Assembly: GCF_000306945.1 (NCBI RefSeq)
Contig: NC_018518.1
Span: forward strand, 3,979,847 to 4,043,846
DNA length: 64,000 bases
Origin: Bordetella pertussis 18323
Lineage (GTDB): Bacteria; Pseudomonadota; Gammaproteobacteria; Burkholderiales; Burkholderiaceae_B
Direction: 5' to 3'
In this document: positions 28,901 to 37,848 of the stretch, piece after piece
Layout of the letters: each line of letters starts with the position of its first letter
Numbering within the stretch: position 1 is the first letter of the stretch
The notes under the pieces: model-generated
What the model was told of the DNA's origin: nothing
Databases searched by the model: none
The model's input: the letters and a program-made list of their open reading frames with translations, nothing else
Position numbers and translations under genes: made by a program

Positions 28901-29578
28901 CGGCGCCAGGCACAGCGGCGATTCGGGGCCGCTGCCCTGCGCCTGCAAATCCAGGCTGGCCGTCAGCGGCCACGGCTGGGCGAGGCTCGCCACATCGAGG
29001 CGGCCTTGCGCGCGCAGCGTGCCCACGGCATGGGTCACGCGCAGGCTGTCCAGGGTCAGGCGCGCGCCGTGGCGGCCCGCCGCCAGGCTGGCCTGCAGCT
29101 CGCCCGCGCTCACGGGCAGCGGCTCGCCATCCTGGCGCAGGACGAATTCGCCCAGGCTGAGACGGTCCAGCGCCAGCTCCACCGGCAGGCGCAGGGCGAA
29201 CGGCTCGTCGCTGTCGGGCGGCGGCGTGGCCGGCGTATGCAGGCCGACCTCGACGCGCGTGGCCGCCAGCTCGCGCACATGCAGCAGCCGCTGGCCCAGC
29301 GCCCGCCACGCCACGTCCAGCCGCAGGTCGTCGACGGCCACATCCACGTCGGCCACCGACAGGCGGATACGGTCGACCCGCAGGCCGCGCAGCACGCTGC
29401 CGCGCACGCCCGCGATCTCGCCGTCGAGCTGCCGGGCCACGGTGTCGAGCAGCAGGCGCGTGCCGTTTTGCGACGCCACGGTCCAGAACACGAACCCGCA
29501 CGCCAGCGCGGCCAGCATGGCCACGCCCGGCACCCACCAGACCAGGATGTGGCGCACGACGCCCCATATCTTGCTCAA
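25964..29578 (-). CDS. tamB: Translocation/assembly module subunit TamB
   Basis: The 1204-residue protein has an N-terminal membrane anchor (about 8-34, ILVWWVPGVAMLAALACGFVFWTV), a long beta-helical AsmA/TamB-type body, and the C-terminal DUF490 domain (about 870-1204). The latter includes LSWLVLGRGPDASGGD and ends in a beta-strand pattern. TamB spans the periplasm and works with the Omp85-type TamA in outer-membrane protein assembly and, in newer models, phospholipid transport. It overlaps tamA by 4 bases. A Lys/Asp-rich spacer (about residues 230-250) is encoded by short tandem repeats. Confidence 0.93.
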   Translation of the reverse strand: MSKIWGVVRHILVWWVPGVAMLAALACGFVFWTVASQNGTRLLLDTVARQLDGEIAGVRGSVLRGLRVDRIRLSVADVDVAVDDLRLDVAWRALGQRLLHVRELAATRVEVGLHTPATPPPDSDEPFALRLPVELALDRLSLGEFVLRQDGEPLPVSAGELQASLAAGRHGARLTLDSLRVTHAVGTLRAQGRLDVASLAQPWPLTASLDLQAQGSGPESPLCLAPLLDARDKTAKDKAAKDKGKDKGKDDAGEKPDEPADPCGLALQVQAQGTLEQLEAELTGAGQGLALEARAGLLPQAPFPLRTASLKLTREDKSSLAATLDWQPQPGQPGRDRVVATFEAERLDLQRLAGEAIPPAMLSARGGLDAEVDDLSSLHRATLTLDVTKGSSWNRHPLAGKVAASVSALGDPPGAFATAAPAQPHALPGGLWVDQLDVDLQLGPNRVRAQGKLDERAGALKLDAQAPRLDAFWPGIPGAASVKAALDGALARHRGRIEAAYTPADARARVLGRARAQAQLEFSGGWGAGPAAEGAAAGWRGSVSRLTADSAGFALALERPVTLAYVPEALAPQWQWQVGATTLALTFPDKQRVALAHAASRGGAGRWETAGRADALVITAAMVRQILVALDPEAVARAERDSGSPVNAPVPAAQRRISLDASWDLKFAGALAGKVRVARRDGDLRIPGDPPIPLGLRTLVLEANATPTGGQASRLDARLDMATARMGAINGTASATLGGLALDPRQPIRVALDADVTDLAWLGLFVGDTLEVGGMLKANVRAQGSLDGKWNASGTVNGDKLRVVRIDDGVRLIDGMLRARLQDDRVILDSLRFPASLRVMPAEWRTREWVSTNPDAKGGYLEATGQWELSAARGQVRLQLHRFPALQRSDRYGMVSGVVTLDAALPRISINGDITADAGWVSLEILQGVPTLDDDVKVVRAGQKNAQGDGPPLQIDMNLKVDMGPRFYITGMGLDAGLLGSIQIRLQEGRLTGYGALRTRGGGIEAYGQKLRLRRGTLTFQGRLDNPLLDIEALRTGEQVEAGVRVAGTAQRPRIDLVSYPDVSDVEKLSWLVLGRGPDASGGDTALLLSVGTALLGGGQPFYKQFGLDDVSVRSGAIGSSGSLLPDRTVAAGVNRDSDADLATQFLVASKRFANGITLSVEQALAGSETVGRASYRLARGLSLDLKAGSVNGIALVYRILLDD
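28829..28890. repeat. 12-bp imperfect in-frame tandem repeat inside tamB
   Basis: Copies of gtccttgccctt and near variants are repeated about five times. They encode a Lys/Asp/Gly/Ala-rich stretch (DKAAKDKGKDKGKDD-type). The 12-bp unit is a multiple of three, so length changes would not shift the frame. Confidence 0.7.
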
Positions 29579-31479
29579 AACGCGATCCCCAACGAGAAGT
29601 GCAGCCGCAGGTCGCGTTCGCGCTGGCCGTACGCGACGTCCAGGAACAGCGGGCCGGCCGGCGTGCGCACGCGCGCGCCGACGCCATAGCCCACGGCGAT
29701 GTCCATGTCGCCGAAGGATTCGGCCGCGTCGCCCGCGTCGACGAACACGCCTATGCCCCAGCGTTCATTGAAATAGTGGTCGTATTCCACGCTGGCCACG
29801 GCCAGCGTGGGCGCGCCGACGATGGCGTCGTCCTGCTCCACGCCGATACTCTGGTAGCGGTAGCCGCGGATCGAACGCGCGCCGCCGGTGCGAAAGCCGA
29901 AGTCGTCGGGCACGCGGGTGCGGCCGTTGGACCAGAGCCGGCCGACCTCGCCGCGCAGGGTCAGCACGTCCAGCTTGCCGATCGGCCACCATTTCTGGCC
30001 GCGCAGCCGCAGGCGCATGTAGGGCTGGCCATCGTCGAGCGTGGCGCCCACCCCGCCGCCGACGGCGATCAGGTTGCCCTCGCGCGGGTCGTACTTGCTG
30101 TTGACGTCGCGCCGCAGCCACTCGGCCGTGAGCGTGGCGGTGGGCAGGTCGTACTCGTCGCCGCCATCGATCTTGACGTGGTCGTGCGCCAGCAGGCCGC
30201 CCCAGCGCGTCTCGTATTCGACCCGGCTGTCGCCGGCGCCCTTGCGCTCCTGCAGGCGCGTGACACCCAGCGCATAACGCGTGACGTCCAGCTCCTGCAC
30301 GTCGGAGTGGTCGAACAGCAGGCCGAAGGAATCCTTGCGCCCGCGCTCGTCGGGCGGCAGGTTGAAGTCCAGATAGGCGCGCTGGCGCAGCCGGTCCACG
30401 CCCAGGCCGGTTTCCATGGTGACCGGCTGGCCGAACACGACGTTCTGCCGGTAGATGGTCTCGAAGCGCACGCCGGCCTCGTCGTCCACGCCCAGCGATA
30501 CCGCCAGGCGCTTGGGCGGGGCCTCGACCACGCGCACGTCCACCGGCAGGGTGATCTCGCCTTGCGAGTCGAGCACGGGCGCGGCGGCCGTCGGCCCGCC
30601 CGCCACCTCGGCATCGCCGGCCGGCGCCACCGAGGCCAGGCCGCTGGAGCCGGGCGCGCGGGCGCTCGCGCCCGGCGCGGTCACCTTCACGTCGTCCTGG
30701 CCGCCGCGCGCGCCCTGGTCCAGCGTGACGAACGCGCCGCGGAAGAACGCCGTGGACTGCAGCTCCTGCTGCCACTGGTCGAGTTTGTCCTGGTCGTAGG
30801 CCGCGCCCTCGGAATACTTCACATAGCGGCGCACCAGGCTTTCCGGCACGCGCTGCAGGCCGTCGGTCTGCAAGGCGCCCATGCGCACCGCCGGGCCGCT
30901 GTCGATCTCCACCGACAGGCGCACCTGGGCGGTTTCGGCGTCCACCTCGGCCAGCGAATGGGTCATGTGCGCCAGCAGGAAGTCGCGCGTGGACACGGCG
31001 TCGAGCAGGCCGGACTTGGCCTTGTTCCAGTCGCCGTTGATGAAGGGCTGGCCGGCCTTCAGGGCCCAGTCGTCGCGCCACTTCTGGATGCGCGCGGCGT
31101 ATTCCGGGCGCGCGACCCGGCCGGTGAATTTCAGGTCGACGCTGGCGACCCGGGCGCGCGGCCCCGGCTCGATGGCGATGTCCCAGGTTTCGCCGCCCAC
31201 GTCGGTGCCCGGCGTCAGGGTGACGGTGGGCGTGAAATAACCCTGCGTCGCCAACGCGGCCAGCGTCGCGTCGCGCGCCCGGCGGCGCAGGCGGTCGATT
31301 TCGCCGCCGTCCTGGTCCTCGGACAGGCGCGCGATGGCGTCGACCGCGCTGTTGATGGCCTGCAGCGCGGCCGGCGGCACGCCGCCGGGATCGACGATCA
31401 CCTCCGGCAGCTTGGCATGGACCTGTCCCGCGGCAAGCGCGAACAGGAGAGCGGGGCAGACACGCAATATCCGACGCAT
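29575..31479 (-). CDS. tamA: Autotransporter assembly factor TamA (Omp85 family)
   Basis: The 634-residue outer-membrane protein has a signal peptide (about 1-22, ending GQVHA), POTRA domains (about 40-310) and a C-terminal 16-stranded Omp85 barrel. The barrel contains the TGGARSIRGYRYQSIG motif (the conserved xRGxx loop) and ends GLHFSLGIAF-like with a terminal Phe. Between POTRA and barrel is a Gly/Ala/Pro-rich, possibly disordered stretch (about 262-295). It precedes and overlaps tamB, the usual pairing. Confidence 0.93.
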   Translation of the reverse strand: MRRILRVCPALLFALAAGQVHAKLPEVIVDPGGVPPAALQAINSAVDAIARLSEDQDGGEIDRLRRRARDATLAALATQGYFTPTVTLTPGTDVGGETWDIAIEPGPRARVASVDLKFTGRVARPEYAARIQKWRDDWALKAGQPFINGDWNKAKSGLLDAVSTRDFLLAHMTHSLAEVDAETAQVRLSVEIDSGPAVRMGALQTDGLQRVPESLVRRYVKYSEGAAYDQDKLDQWQQELQSTAFFRGAFVTLDQGARGGQDDVKVTAPGASARAPGSSGLASVAPAGDAEVAGGPTAAAPVLDSQGEITLPVDVRVVEAPPKRLAVSLGVDDEAGVRFETIYRQNVVFGQPVTMETGLGVDRLRQRAYLDFNLPPDERGRKDSFGLLFDHSDVQELDVTRYALGVTRLQERKGAGDSRVEYETRWGGLLAHDHVKIDGGDEYDLPTATLTAEWLRRDVNSKYDPREGNLIAVGGGVGATLDDGQPYMRLRLRGQKWWPIGKLDVLTLRGEVGRLWSNGRTRVPDDFGFRTGGARSIRGYRYQSIGVEQDDAIVGAPTLAVASVEYDHYFNERWGIGVFVDAGDAAESFGDMDIAVGYGVGARVRTPAGPLFLDVAYGQRERDLRLHFSLGIAF

Positions 31480-31482
31480 GCG

Positions 31483-32571
31483 TCAGGCGGGCCGGACCAC
31501 CACGGCGGGCAGCTTGCCCGCCATGTCGCGCGGCAGGGCCGCAATGCGCGCCGCCACCCGGCGGGCGATGTCGCGATAGATGCCGGCAACCTCGCTCTCC
31601 GGCTCGGCCGCCACGGTGGGGTTGCCGGCGTCGGTCTGCTCGCGGATGGCGCGCTGCAGCGGCAGGCTGCCCAGCCAGGGCACCTCGTACTGCTCGGCCA
31701 CGCGGCGGCCCCCGCCTGCGCCGAAAATGTGCTCGGCATGGCCGCATTGGGGGCATATGTGCACCGCCATGTTCTCGACCACGCCGAGGATAGGCACATG
31801 CACCTTCTGGAACATGCGCAGGCCCTTGCGCGCATCGAGCAGCGCGATGTCCTGCGGGGTGGTGACGATGACCGCGCCCGCGACCGGGACTTTCTGCGCC
31901 AGGGTCAGCGCGATGTCGCCGGTGCCCGGCGGCATGTCGACGACCAGGTAATCGAGGTCGCGCCAGTTGGTCTGGCGCAGCAATTGCTCCAGGGCCTGGG
32001 TGACCATCGGGCCGCGCCAGATCGCCGGCGCGTCGGCGTCGATGAGCAGGCCGATGGAATTGGCCTGCAGGCCGTGCCCGACCAGGGGCTCCATGGTCTT
32101 GTTGTCGCGGCTTTCGGGACGGCCGGCCAGGCCCAGCATGGCGGGCACGCTGGGGCCGTAGATGTCGGCATCGAGCAGGCCGGCCCGCGCGCCCTCGGCC
32201 GCCAGCGCCAGCGCCAGGTTGACCGCCGTGGTGCTTTTGCCCACGCCGCCCTTGCCCGACGCCACGGCGATGATGTTGCGCACCTGCGGCAAGGGCTTGA
32301 GGCCAGGCTGCACCGCGTGCGCGATGATGTTCCAGGTAACCGCGACGCGCACCGCGCCCAGGCCCGCGGCGGCCAGCGCGGCGCCGGCCAGCGCGCGCAC
32401 GGAATCGGCCACGCCGCCGGCCGGATAGCCCAGCTCTATCGTGAGGGCGGCCGGGCCCGCGGCCAGATGGATGTCACGATCTTTTACACAAACATTCAGC
32501 TCCAGGCCGGTCTGCGGATCGGCAACGCCCGCCAACGCGCCGCGGATTTGTTCTATCGTTATACTCATCAC
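31483..32571 (-). CDS. apbC: Iron-sulfur cluster carrier protein Mrp/ApbC
   Basis: The 362-residue P-loop ATPase has an N-terminal DUF59/MIP18 domain (about 1-85) and the ParA/MinD-like core with GKGGVGKSTT. The Fe-S ligating pair is CPQCG in the C-terminal part. Mrp proteins bind and pass [4Fe-4S] clusters to apoproteins. An alternative start is the second ATG (32568). It ends 3 bases before tamA starts but is functionally unrelated, so the arrangement may reflect transcription only. The small membrane-protein gene is divergent. Confidence 0.95.
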   Translation of the reverse strand: MMSITIEQIRGALAGVADPQTGLELNVCVKDRDIHLAAGPAALTIELGYPAGGVADSVRALAGAALAAAGLGAVRVAVTWNIIAHAVQPGLKPLPQVRNIIAVASGKGGVGKSTTAVNLALALAAEGARAGLLDADIYGPSVPAMLGLAGRPESRDNKTMEPLVGHGLQANSIGLLIDADAPAIWRGPMVTQALEQLLRQTNWRDLDYLVVDMPPGTGDIALTLAQKVPVAGAVIVTTPQDIALLDARKGLRMFQKVHVPILGVVENMAVHICPQCGHAEHIFGAGGGRRVAEQYEVPWLGSLPLQRAIREQTDAGNPTVAAEPESEVAGIYRDIARRVAARIAALPRDMAGKLPAVVVRPA

Positions 32572-32669
32572 ACTATGGTTCCCAGGGTCATCGCGCCATT
32601 ACGCGAGCCGTTACTCGAAGGATAGCGGATACGCGGGAACCTTTAGCCTGGTTTTACATCCATATCTAC

Positions 32670-32942
32670 ATGGTCAATACACTGTTCCGCTTTTTCAGCG
32701 CCGCGCTATTTGCCCTCCTCGGCCTCATCGGGATGATGATGGCCCTGGTGTTCATGGCCTCCACGGCCATCGCGGTGGGCGTGCTGTACCTGGTCGCCAA
32801 GGTACGCGGCAAGCCGTTCGGCGTGCGCGCCTACTGGAGCCAGCGCCAGGCCGCCCGGCCGGGTCCGTTCCAGGCCGCCAGCGCCCCGTTCGGCCAGCCA
32901 CGCGGCGACGTCATCGACGTCGAAGCCCGCGAAGTGCGCTGA
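32670..32942 (+). CDS. Small membrane protein, unknown function
   Basis: The 90-residue protein has two close hydrophobic segments (about 8-27 and 29-46, LLGLIGMMMALVFMASTAIAVGVLYLVA). A basic, then Pro/Ala/Gln-rich cytoplasmic tail ends GDVIDVEAREVR. I do not recognise a named family, although such proteins are common next to metG in Bordetella. It is divergent from apbC and 250 bases upstream of metG. Confidence 0.7.
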   Translation: MVNTLFRFFSAALFALLGLIGMMMALVFMASTAIAVGVLYLVAKVRGKPFGVRAYWSQRQAARPGPFQAASAPFGQPRGDVIDVEAREVR

Positions 32943-33191
32943 CGCCGGCGTCCCGCCGGCCCCTGCAGCGCCGCCGTGGCACGGCCTGGCGGCGCGTTTT
33001 CATGCCTGAGCCCCCCGTCATGCCCAGCCGGCCTGGCCCGGCCTGAGGCCAGCCCGCGCACGCCGCCCCCCGGCACGGGCCATACCTTTCCCCCTCCAGT
33101 CGAGCGCCGGCGCGGCCGCGCCCGGGCGCCCGCGCGGAAAGGCCCTAAAATAGCCGGCTTGTCCGTTCCTTCCCCCTGAGCCTCCTACGAC

Positions 33192-35270
33192 ATGTCACGC
33201 ACGCTCTTCGTCACCACTGCCCTGCCCTACGCCAACGGATCGTTCCACATCGGCCACATCATGGAGTACATCCAGGCCGACATCTGGGTCCGTTCGATGC
33301 GCATGGCGGGCCACACGGTGCATTTCGTGGGTGCCGACGACGCGCACGGCGCGCCGATCATGCTCAAGGCCGAAAAGGAAGGCATCACGCCGCAGGCGCT
33401 GGTGGCCCGCTACGCCGCCGAGCGGCCGCGCTACCTGGACGGCTTCCATATCCGCTTCGACCACTGGCACAGCACCGATACGCCCGAGAACGTGGCGCTC
33501 TCGCAGGAAATCTATCGCGCGCTCAAGAGCGAGGGACTGATCGAGACACGCTCGATCGAGCAGTTCTACGACCCGGTCAAGGGCATGTTCCTGGCCGACC
33601 GCTACATCAAGGGCGAATGCCCGCGCTGCCACGCCAAGGACCAGTACGGCGATTCGTGTGAAGTGTGCGGCGCCGTGTATGCGCCCACCGAGCTGATCAA
33701 CCCCTATTCGGCCCTGACCGGCGCCGCGCCGGTACTGAAGTCGTCCGATCACTTCTTCTTCAAGCTGTCCGATCCGCGCTGCGTCGAGTTCCTGCAGCAA
33801 TGGACCACCGGCGCCAACCGCCAGGGCGTCAAGCACCTGCAGGCCGAAGTGCAGGCCAAGACGCGCGAATGGCTGGTCGGCGACGACGGCGAGGCCAAGC
33901 TGGGCGACTGGGATATCTCGCGCGACGCCCCCTATTTCGGCATCGAGATTCCCGACGCGCCGGGCAAGTATTTCTATGTCTGGCTGGACGCGCCGGTGGG
34001 CTACCTGGCCTCGCTGAAATCCTATTGCGCGGCCAAGGGCCTGGACTTCGACGCGCTGCTCGACCCGGCCGGCCCGACCGAGCAGGTGCACTTCATCGGC
34101 AAGGACATCATTTACTTCCACGCGCTGTTCTGGCCGGCGATGCTGAAGTTCGCCGGGCGCAAGACGCCCGACCAGCTGAATGTGCACGGTTTCATCACCG
34201 TCAGCGGCGAGAAGATGTCCAAGAGCCGCGGCACCGGCATCTCGCCGCTGCGCTACCTGGAAATCGGCATGGACGCCGAATGGCTGCGCTACTACATGGC
34301 GGCCAAGCTGAACGCGCGCGTCGAGGACATGGACTTCAACCCCGAAGACTTCGTGGCGCGTGTCAACAGCGACCTGGTGGGCAAGTACGTCAACATCGCC
34401 AGCCGCGCCGCCGCCTTCATTACCCGCCACTTCGACGGCGAACTGGCGTACGACGGCGACACGGACGCGCTGGCGGCCGAGTTCGCGCAGCAGGCCGAAT
34501 CGATCCGCGCCGCCTTCGAGGCGCGCGAGTACAACCGCGCGGTGCGCGAAATCATGGCCCATGCCGACCGCATCAACCAGGCGTTCGACGCGGCGCAGCC
34601 CTGGGTGATGGCCAAGGGCATCGGCGCCGCCGACGCGGCCACGCGCGCCCGCCTGCAGGACATCTGCTCGCGCGCGCTGGCCGGCTTCAAGGCCCTGTCG
34701 GTGATGCTGGCGCCGGTGCTGCCCGCGCTGGCCAGCCGCGTGGCGCGCGAGCTGTTCGGCGCGAACGCCGACTTCGCCTGGGGCGACGCGCAACAGCTGC
34801 CGCAGCGGGTGGCGCCGTTCAAGCACCTGATGCAGCGCGTCGATCCCAAGCTGCTGGACGACCTGTTCGAGCCGCCCGCCGCCGAAGCCAGCGCGCCGGC
34901 CGCCCTGCCGGGCGGCGAGGCCCTGGCCGACACCATCACCATCGACGACTTCGCCAAGATCGACCTGCGCATCGCGCGCATCGTCAATTGCGAAGAAGTG
35001 GAAGGCTCGACCAAGCTGCTGCGCCTGACCCTGGACGTGGGCGAGGGACGCCATCGCAATGTGTTCTCGGGCATCAAGTCGGCCTACCAGCCGCAGGACC
35101 TGGTCGGCAAGCTGACGGTGCTGGTGGCCAACCTGGCGCCGCGCAAGATGAAATTCGGCGTGTCCGAGGGCATGGTGCTGGCCGCCAGCCACGCCGACGA
35201 GAAGGCCGAACCCGGGATCTACGTGCTCGAACCCTGGCCGGGCGCCCAGCCCGGCATGCGGGTGCGCTGA
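33192..35270 (+). CDS. metG: Methionyl-tRNA synthetase
   Basis: The 692-residue class I aminoacyl-tRNA synthetase charges tRNA-Met. It has the HIGH motif ([13 protein letters not shown]), the zinc knuckle CPRCHAKD and CEVC (about 140-160), KMSKSRG near residue 340, an anticodon-binding helical domain, and a C-terminal EMAP/Trbp111-like tRNA-binding domain (about 585-692, [15 protein letters not shown]). That last domain is typical of dimeric MetRS. The start follows the usual [16 protein letters not shown]. It ends in a hairpin before trhO. Confidence 0.98.
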
Positions 35271-35280
35271 GCGCGCCGCC

Positions 35281-35308
35281 GCCGGCCCGCCACGCGGGCC
35301 GGCCGTTT
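35281..35308. terminator. GC-rich hairpin between metG and trhO
   Basis: GCCGGCCCGC and GCGGGCCGGC form a perfect 10-bp stem with a CAC loop, followed on the plus strand by a short C-G-TTT sequence. It separates two convergent genes and probably terminates metG; the U tract is weak. Confidence 0.55.
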
Positions 35309-36042
35309 CAGGCCTGCGGCGCCAGCGCCGCGTCGAGCGCGACGCGCTCGTCGAATACGAAACAGGCGCCGTCGAAGCCGGCGCCATCGGTCTCTTCGAA
35401 GTATTTCAGGATGCCGCCTTCGAGCTGGTAGACATGCTCGATGCCGGCCTCGGCCATGTAGATGGCCGCCTTTTCGCAGCGGATGCCGCCCGTGCAGAAG
35501 CTGACCACCGTCTTGCCCGCCAGCGCGGCTTGGTTGTCGCGCACCGCCTGCGGGAACTGCGTGAAACGCTCGATGCGCCAGTCCAGCGCGCCGCGAAACG
35601 TCCCCACCTCCACCTCGAACGCATTGCGCGTATCCAGCATCACCAGCTCGCGGCCCTGGTCGTCGCGGCCCTGGGCCAGCCAGCGCCGCAGCGTCGCGGC
35701 GTCGACCGCGGGCGCGCGCCCCGCTTCGGGCCGGATGGCCGGGTGGTCCATGCGAATGATCTCGCGCTTTACCTTGACCAGCAGCTTGCGAAACGGCATG
35801 CGCGCGGATTCGCTGTACTTGGCCTGCAGGTCGGCAAAGCGCGCGTCGGCGCGCAGCCAGCGCAGAAAGCCTTCGATAGCGTCGGCCGCCCCGGCCAGGA
35901 ACAGGTTGATGCCCTCCGGCGCCAGCAGCACCGTGCCCTTGAGCTGGCGCTGGCCGGCCTGTTCGAGCATGGGCTCGCGCAGGTCGGCCGGGTTGGCGAT
36001 GCTGACGAATTTATAGGCGGCGATATTGACGACGGCGGTCAT
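35308..36042 (-). CDS. trhO: tRNA uridine-34 hydroxylase, rhodanese family
   Basis: The 244-residue YceA/TrhO protein hydroxylates U34 of tRNA to 5-hydroxyuridine. It has an N-terminal ferredoxin-like domain ([29 protein letters not shown]) and a rhodanese domain with the active-site loop [13 protein letters not shown]-terminal segment ends [11 protein letters not shown]. It is convergent with metG. Confidence 0.93.
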   Translation of the reverse strand: MTAVVNIAAYKFVSIANPADLREPMLEQAGQRQLKGTVLLAPEGINLFLAGAADAIEGFLRWLRADARFADLQAKYSESARMPFRKLLVKVKREIIRMDHPAIRPEAGRAPAVDAATLRRWLAQGRDDQGRELVMLDTRNAFEVEVGTFRGALDWRIERFTQFPQAVRDNQAALAGKTVVSFCTGGIRCEKAAIYMAEAGIEHVYQLEGGILKYFEETDGAGFDGACFVFDERVALDAALAPQA

Positions 36043-36102
36043 GGCGGAAAAGCACGAACGAAGGAAAAACAGGGCGTAATAGTAAACCGCCCCGCCAAGG
36101 CG

Positions 36103-36918
36103 CTACGGCGCGGGGGCTGGACGCGGCGCCGCCACGCGCTGCTCGACCACGCTGTCGAGCACCCAGCGCACCCCCGACGCGTCGGCCGGCGGATTGGGGT
36201 CGCGCACTTCCACCACGCGCAGCCGGTATTCGATGCCGGGCTGGAAGGCGAAACCGGTGATGTCCCCGTACCACAGCAGCCAGGGCTGGGAGGCGCTGTC
36301 GCGCACCTGGTAGCACTGGGCCCGGCCCGCGCCGGCGCTGCAAGGCGCCTTGCTCGACGCGACGTACACCAGCTTGGCCGCGCCGGGCTGGCCACCGGCC
36401 AGCGGATCGGCGCGGCGCGCGAAGTCCAGCACGTCGCCCGAGCGCAGCGCCAGCGTCAGCCGCTGCGGCCGCGTGTCATGGTCGAGCCGGCTGGCGGTCA
36501 CGGCGGTGAGGCCGGCCAGGTAATCCTGCTCCAGGCGGGCCAGGTCGGCATTCGCGCAGGCCATGCGGGTGCTCACCGGCGGCGCGGTGACGATCAGCAG
36601 GCCGTTGGCGATGGTGTACTGGCCCGAGTAATTGTTGCAGCCGGCAAAGCCGGCCAGCCGGGCGGCGCCGCGCTGGTGCGTGAACGACAGCGTGATCGGC
36701 GCCGTCTTGCCGGCGCCGCCATGCGGAACCGGCCGCAGCGCGCCGCCGGGGCGGGTCCAGCGGGCCAGCTCCCAATTGGTCTGGGCCAGCATGTCGCTGT
36801 GCCGCTCGGGCGCCTGCGCCCGGCTGGCGCCGCCGCCGGCCGGATCGGCAGCGCAGGCGGCCAGGGCCAGCAAGAGGGAAAAAGACAGCGCCACGCGCCC
36901 CGGCGAGATTGCGGACAT
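36103..36918 (-). CDS. META-domain lipoprotein with C-terminal DUF4377-like domain
   Basis: The 271-residue predicted lipoprotein has a lipobox (LLLALAAC, Cys about residue 22), a META domain (TNWELARW, FAGCNNYSGQY, STRMACA) and a C-terminal DUF4377-like domain (YVASSKAPCSAGAGRAQCYQVRD, FQPGIEYRLRV). META proteins are linked to envelope stress (HslJ-like). The start at 36918 gives an AGGAG site 7 bases upstream and a clean signal peptide. A paralogous META gene follows in the 5' direction, so they look like a tandem duplication. Confidence 0.85.
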   Translation of the reverse strand: MSAISPGRVALSFSLLLALAACAADPAGGGASRAQAPERHSDMLAQTNWELARWTRPGGALRPVPHGGAGKTAPITLSFTHQRGAARLAGFAGCNNYSGQYTIANGLLIVTAPPVSTRMACANADLARLEQDYLAGLTAVTASRLDHDTRPQRLTLALRSGDVLDFARRADPLAGGQPGAAKLVYVASSKAPCSAGAGRAQCYQVRDSASQPWLLWYGDITGFAFQPGIEYRLRVVEVRDPNPPADASGVRWVLDSVVEQRVAAPRPAPAP

Positions 36919-37009
36919 GACAGGACTCCTGGGAACCGGCGGCCCAGCCGGGCCGCGCCACGGGAGCGATTTTAGGGCCTGCCCGCGCGGCACGCGCCCG
37001 CGCCGCGGC

Positions 37010-37537
37010 TTATTCCGGCGTGGGAGGATCCTGGCGGCGCATGAAATCCAGCACGTCGCCGCCCTGCACGTTGAACGTCAGGTGGCGCGGGGCGCCGCCG
37101 CTGTCCAGCGTGAACGAGCGGATCTGCGCCAGCGCGCGCAGGTAGTCGGCTTCGAGCCGGGCGCGCTCGGGCTGCGGGCAGGCCATGCGGGTACTGGCCG
37201 GCGCGGTGATCTGCAGCTTGCCGTCGCGCAGCCGGTAGGCGCCCGTGTAGCGGTTGCAGCCGGCAAAGCCGCTGACCCGGTACTGCTTGCCCTGCGCGAA
37301 AAAGGTCAGGAAGATCGGCTCGCCGTTGTCGCCGTGGGAAATGACCCGGTAGCCGCCATCGGCCTTGGTCCAGCGCACCAGCTCCCAGGTCGTCTGGGCG
37401 AAGGAATCGGCGCTGGTGGCGGCGTTGGCGGCCGCGGCGCCTTCGGCCTGCGCCTGGCCGGTGTTGCTGGCGCAGCCGGCCAGGACGGCGCCCAATGCCG
37501 CAACCAGGCAGGCGCGCGTGAACGGGCGGATCGGCAT
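37010..37537 (-). CDS. META-domain (HslJ-like) lipoprotein
   Basis: The 175-residue lipoprotein has lipobox LAGC (about residues 16-19), then an Ala-rich linker and a META domain (TTWELVRWTKADGG, FAGCNRYTGAYRL, STRMACPQPERARLE). Start 37537 is chosen because it creates the signal peptide and has GGAG 9 bases upstream. It lies 91 bases upstream of the related 36103-36918 gene and lacks that gene's extra C-terminal domain. Confidence 0.87.
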   Translation of the reverse strand: MPIRPFTRACLVAALGAVLAGCASNTGQAQAEGAAAANAATSADSFAQTTWELVRWTKADGGYRVISHGDNGEPIFLTFFAQGKQYRVSGFAGCNRYTGAYRLRDGKLQITAPASTRMACPQPERARLEADYLRALAQIRSFTLDSGGAPRHLTFNVQGGDVLDFMRRQDPPTPE

Positions 37538-37848
37538 GAGGGAGGTCTCCGGGCTTATCTCACAACCGTTACTGTAACCGCCCGTGCGCCCCATTCGGCC
37601 CCCTTTGCCCGGCCGCTTGGTAAGCAGGCTATACGCGGCGGCACGGGCGCTGCGTGGCGGCCACGCACGGGAGCATCCCGCGTGCAGGGATGTTTTGAAA
37701 TATATATTCACAAATGAAAACATGCATGTTTAAATGCAACATTGGTGCCGCGTCCCGGCGCGGGTTGCGCGCGTGCGGCTTGACGGCGCCGCCGGTGCGC
37801 CACGCCTTTCCGCGCGCCCGGCCTTCAGTCGATTCGGAAGCACCACTC
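37538..37848. other. Intergenic region with AT-rich promoter-like core
   Basis: About 310 bases separate the divergent META and regulator-like genes. The segment 37690-37745 is AT-rich (aaatatatattcac, gaaaacatgcatg) in a GC-rich setting and probably holds promoters for one or both genes. No specific site could be assigned. Confidence 0.45.

Noticed and set aside
25968..29687. Second long minus-strand frame inside tamB
   Set aside because: Arg/Pro/Ala-rich shadow in another phase; no protein family features.
25241..29689. Plus-strand 1482-codon open frame opposite tamB
   Set aside because: It is an antisense shadow caused by high GC content. Its residues (Arg/Ala/Gly/Gln-rich) show no domain, and tamB on the other strand has family features over the whole length.
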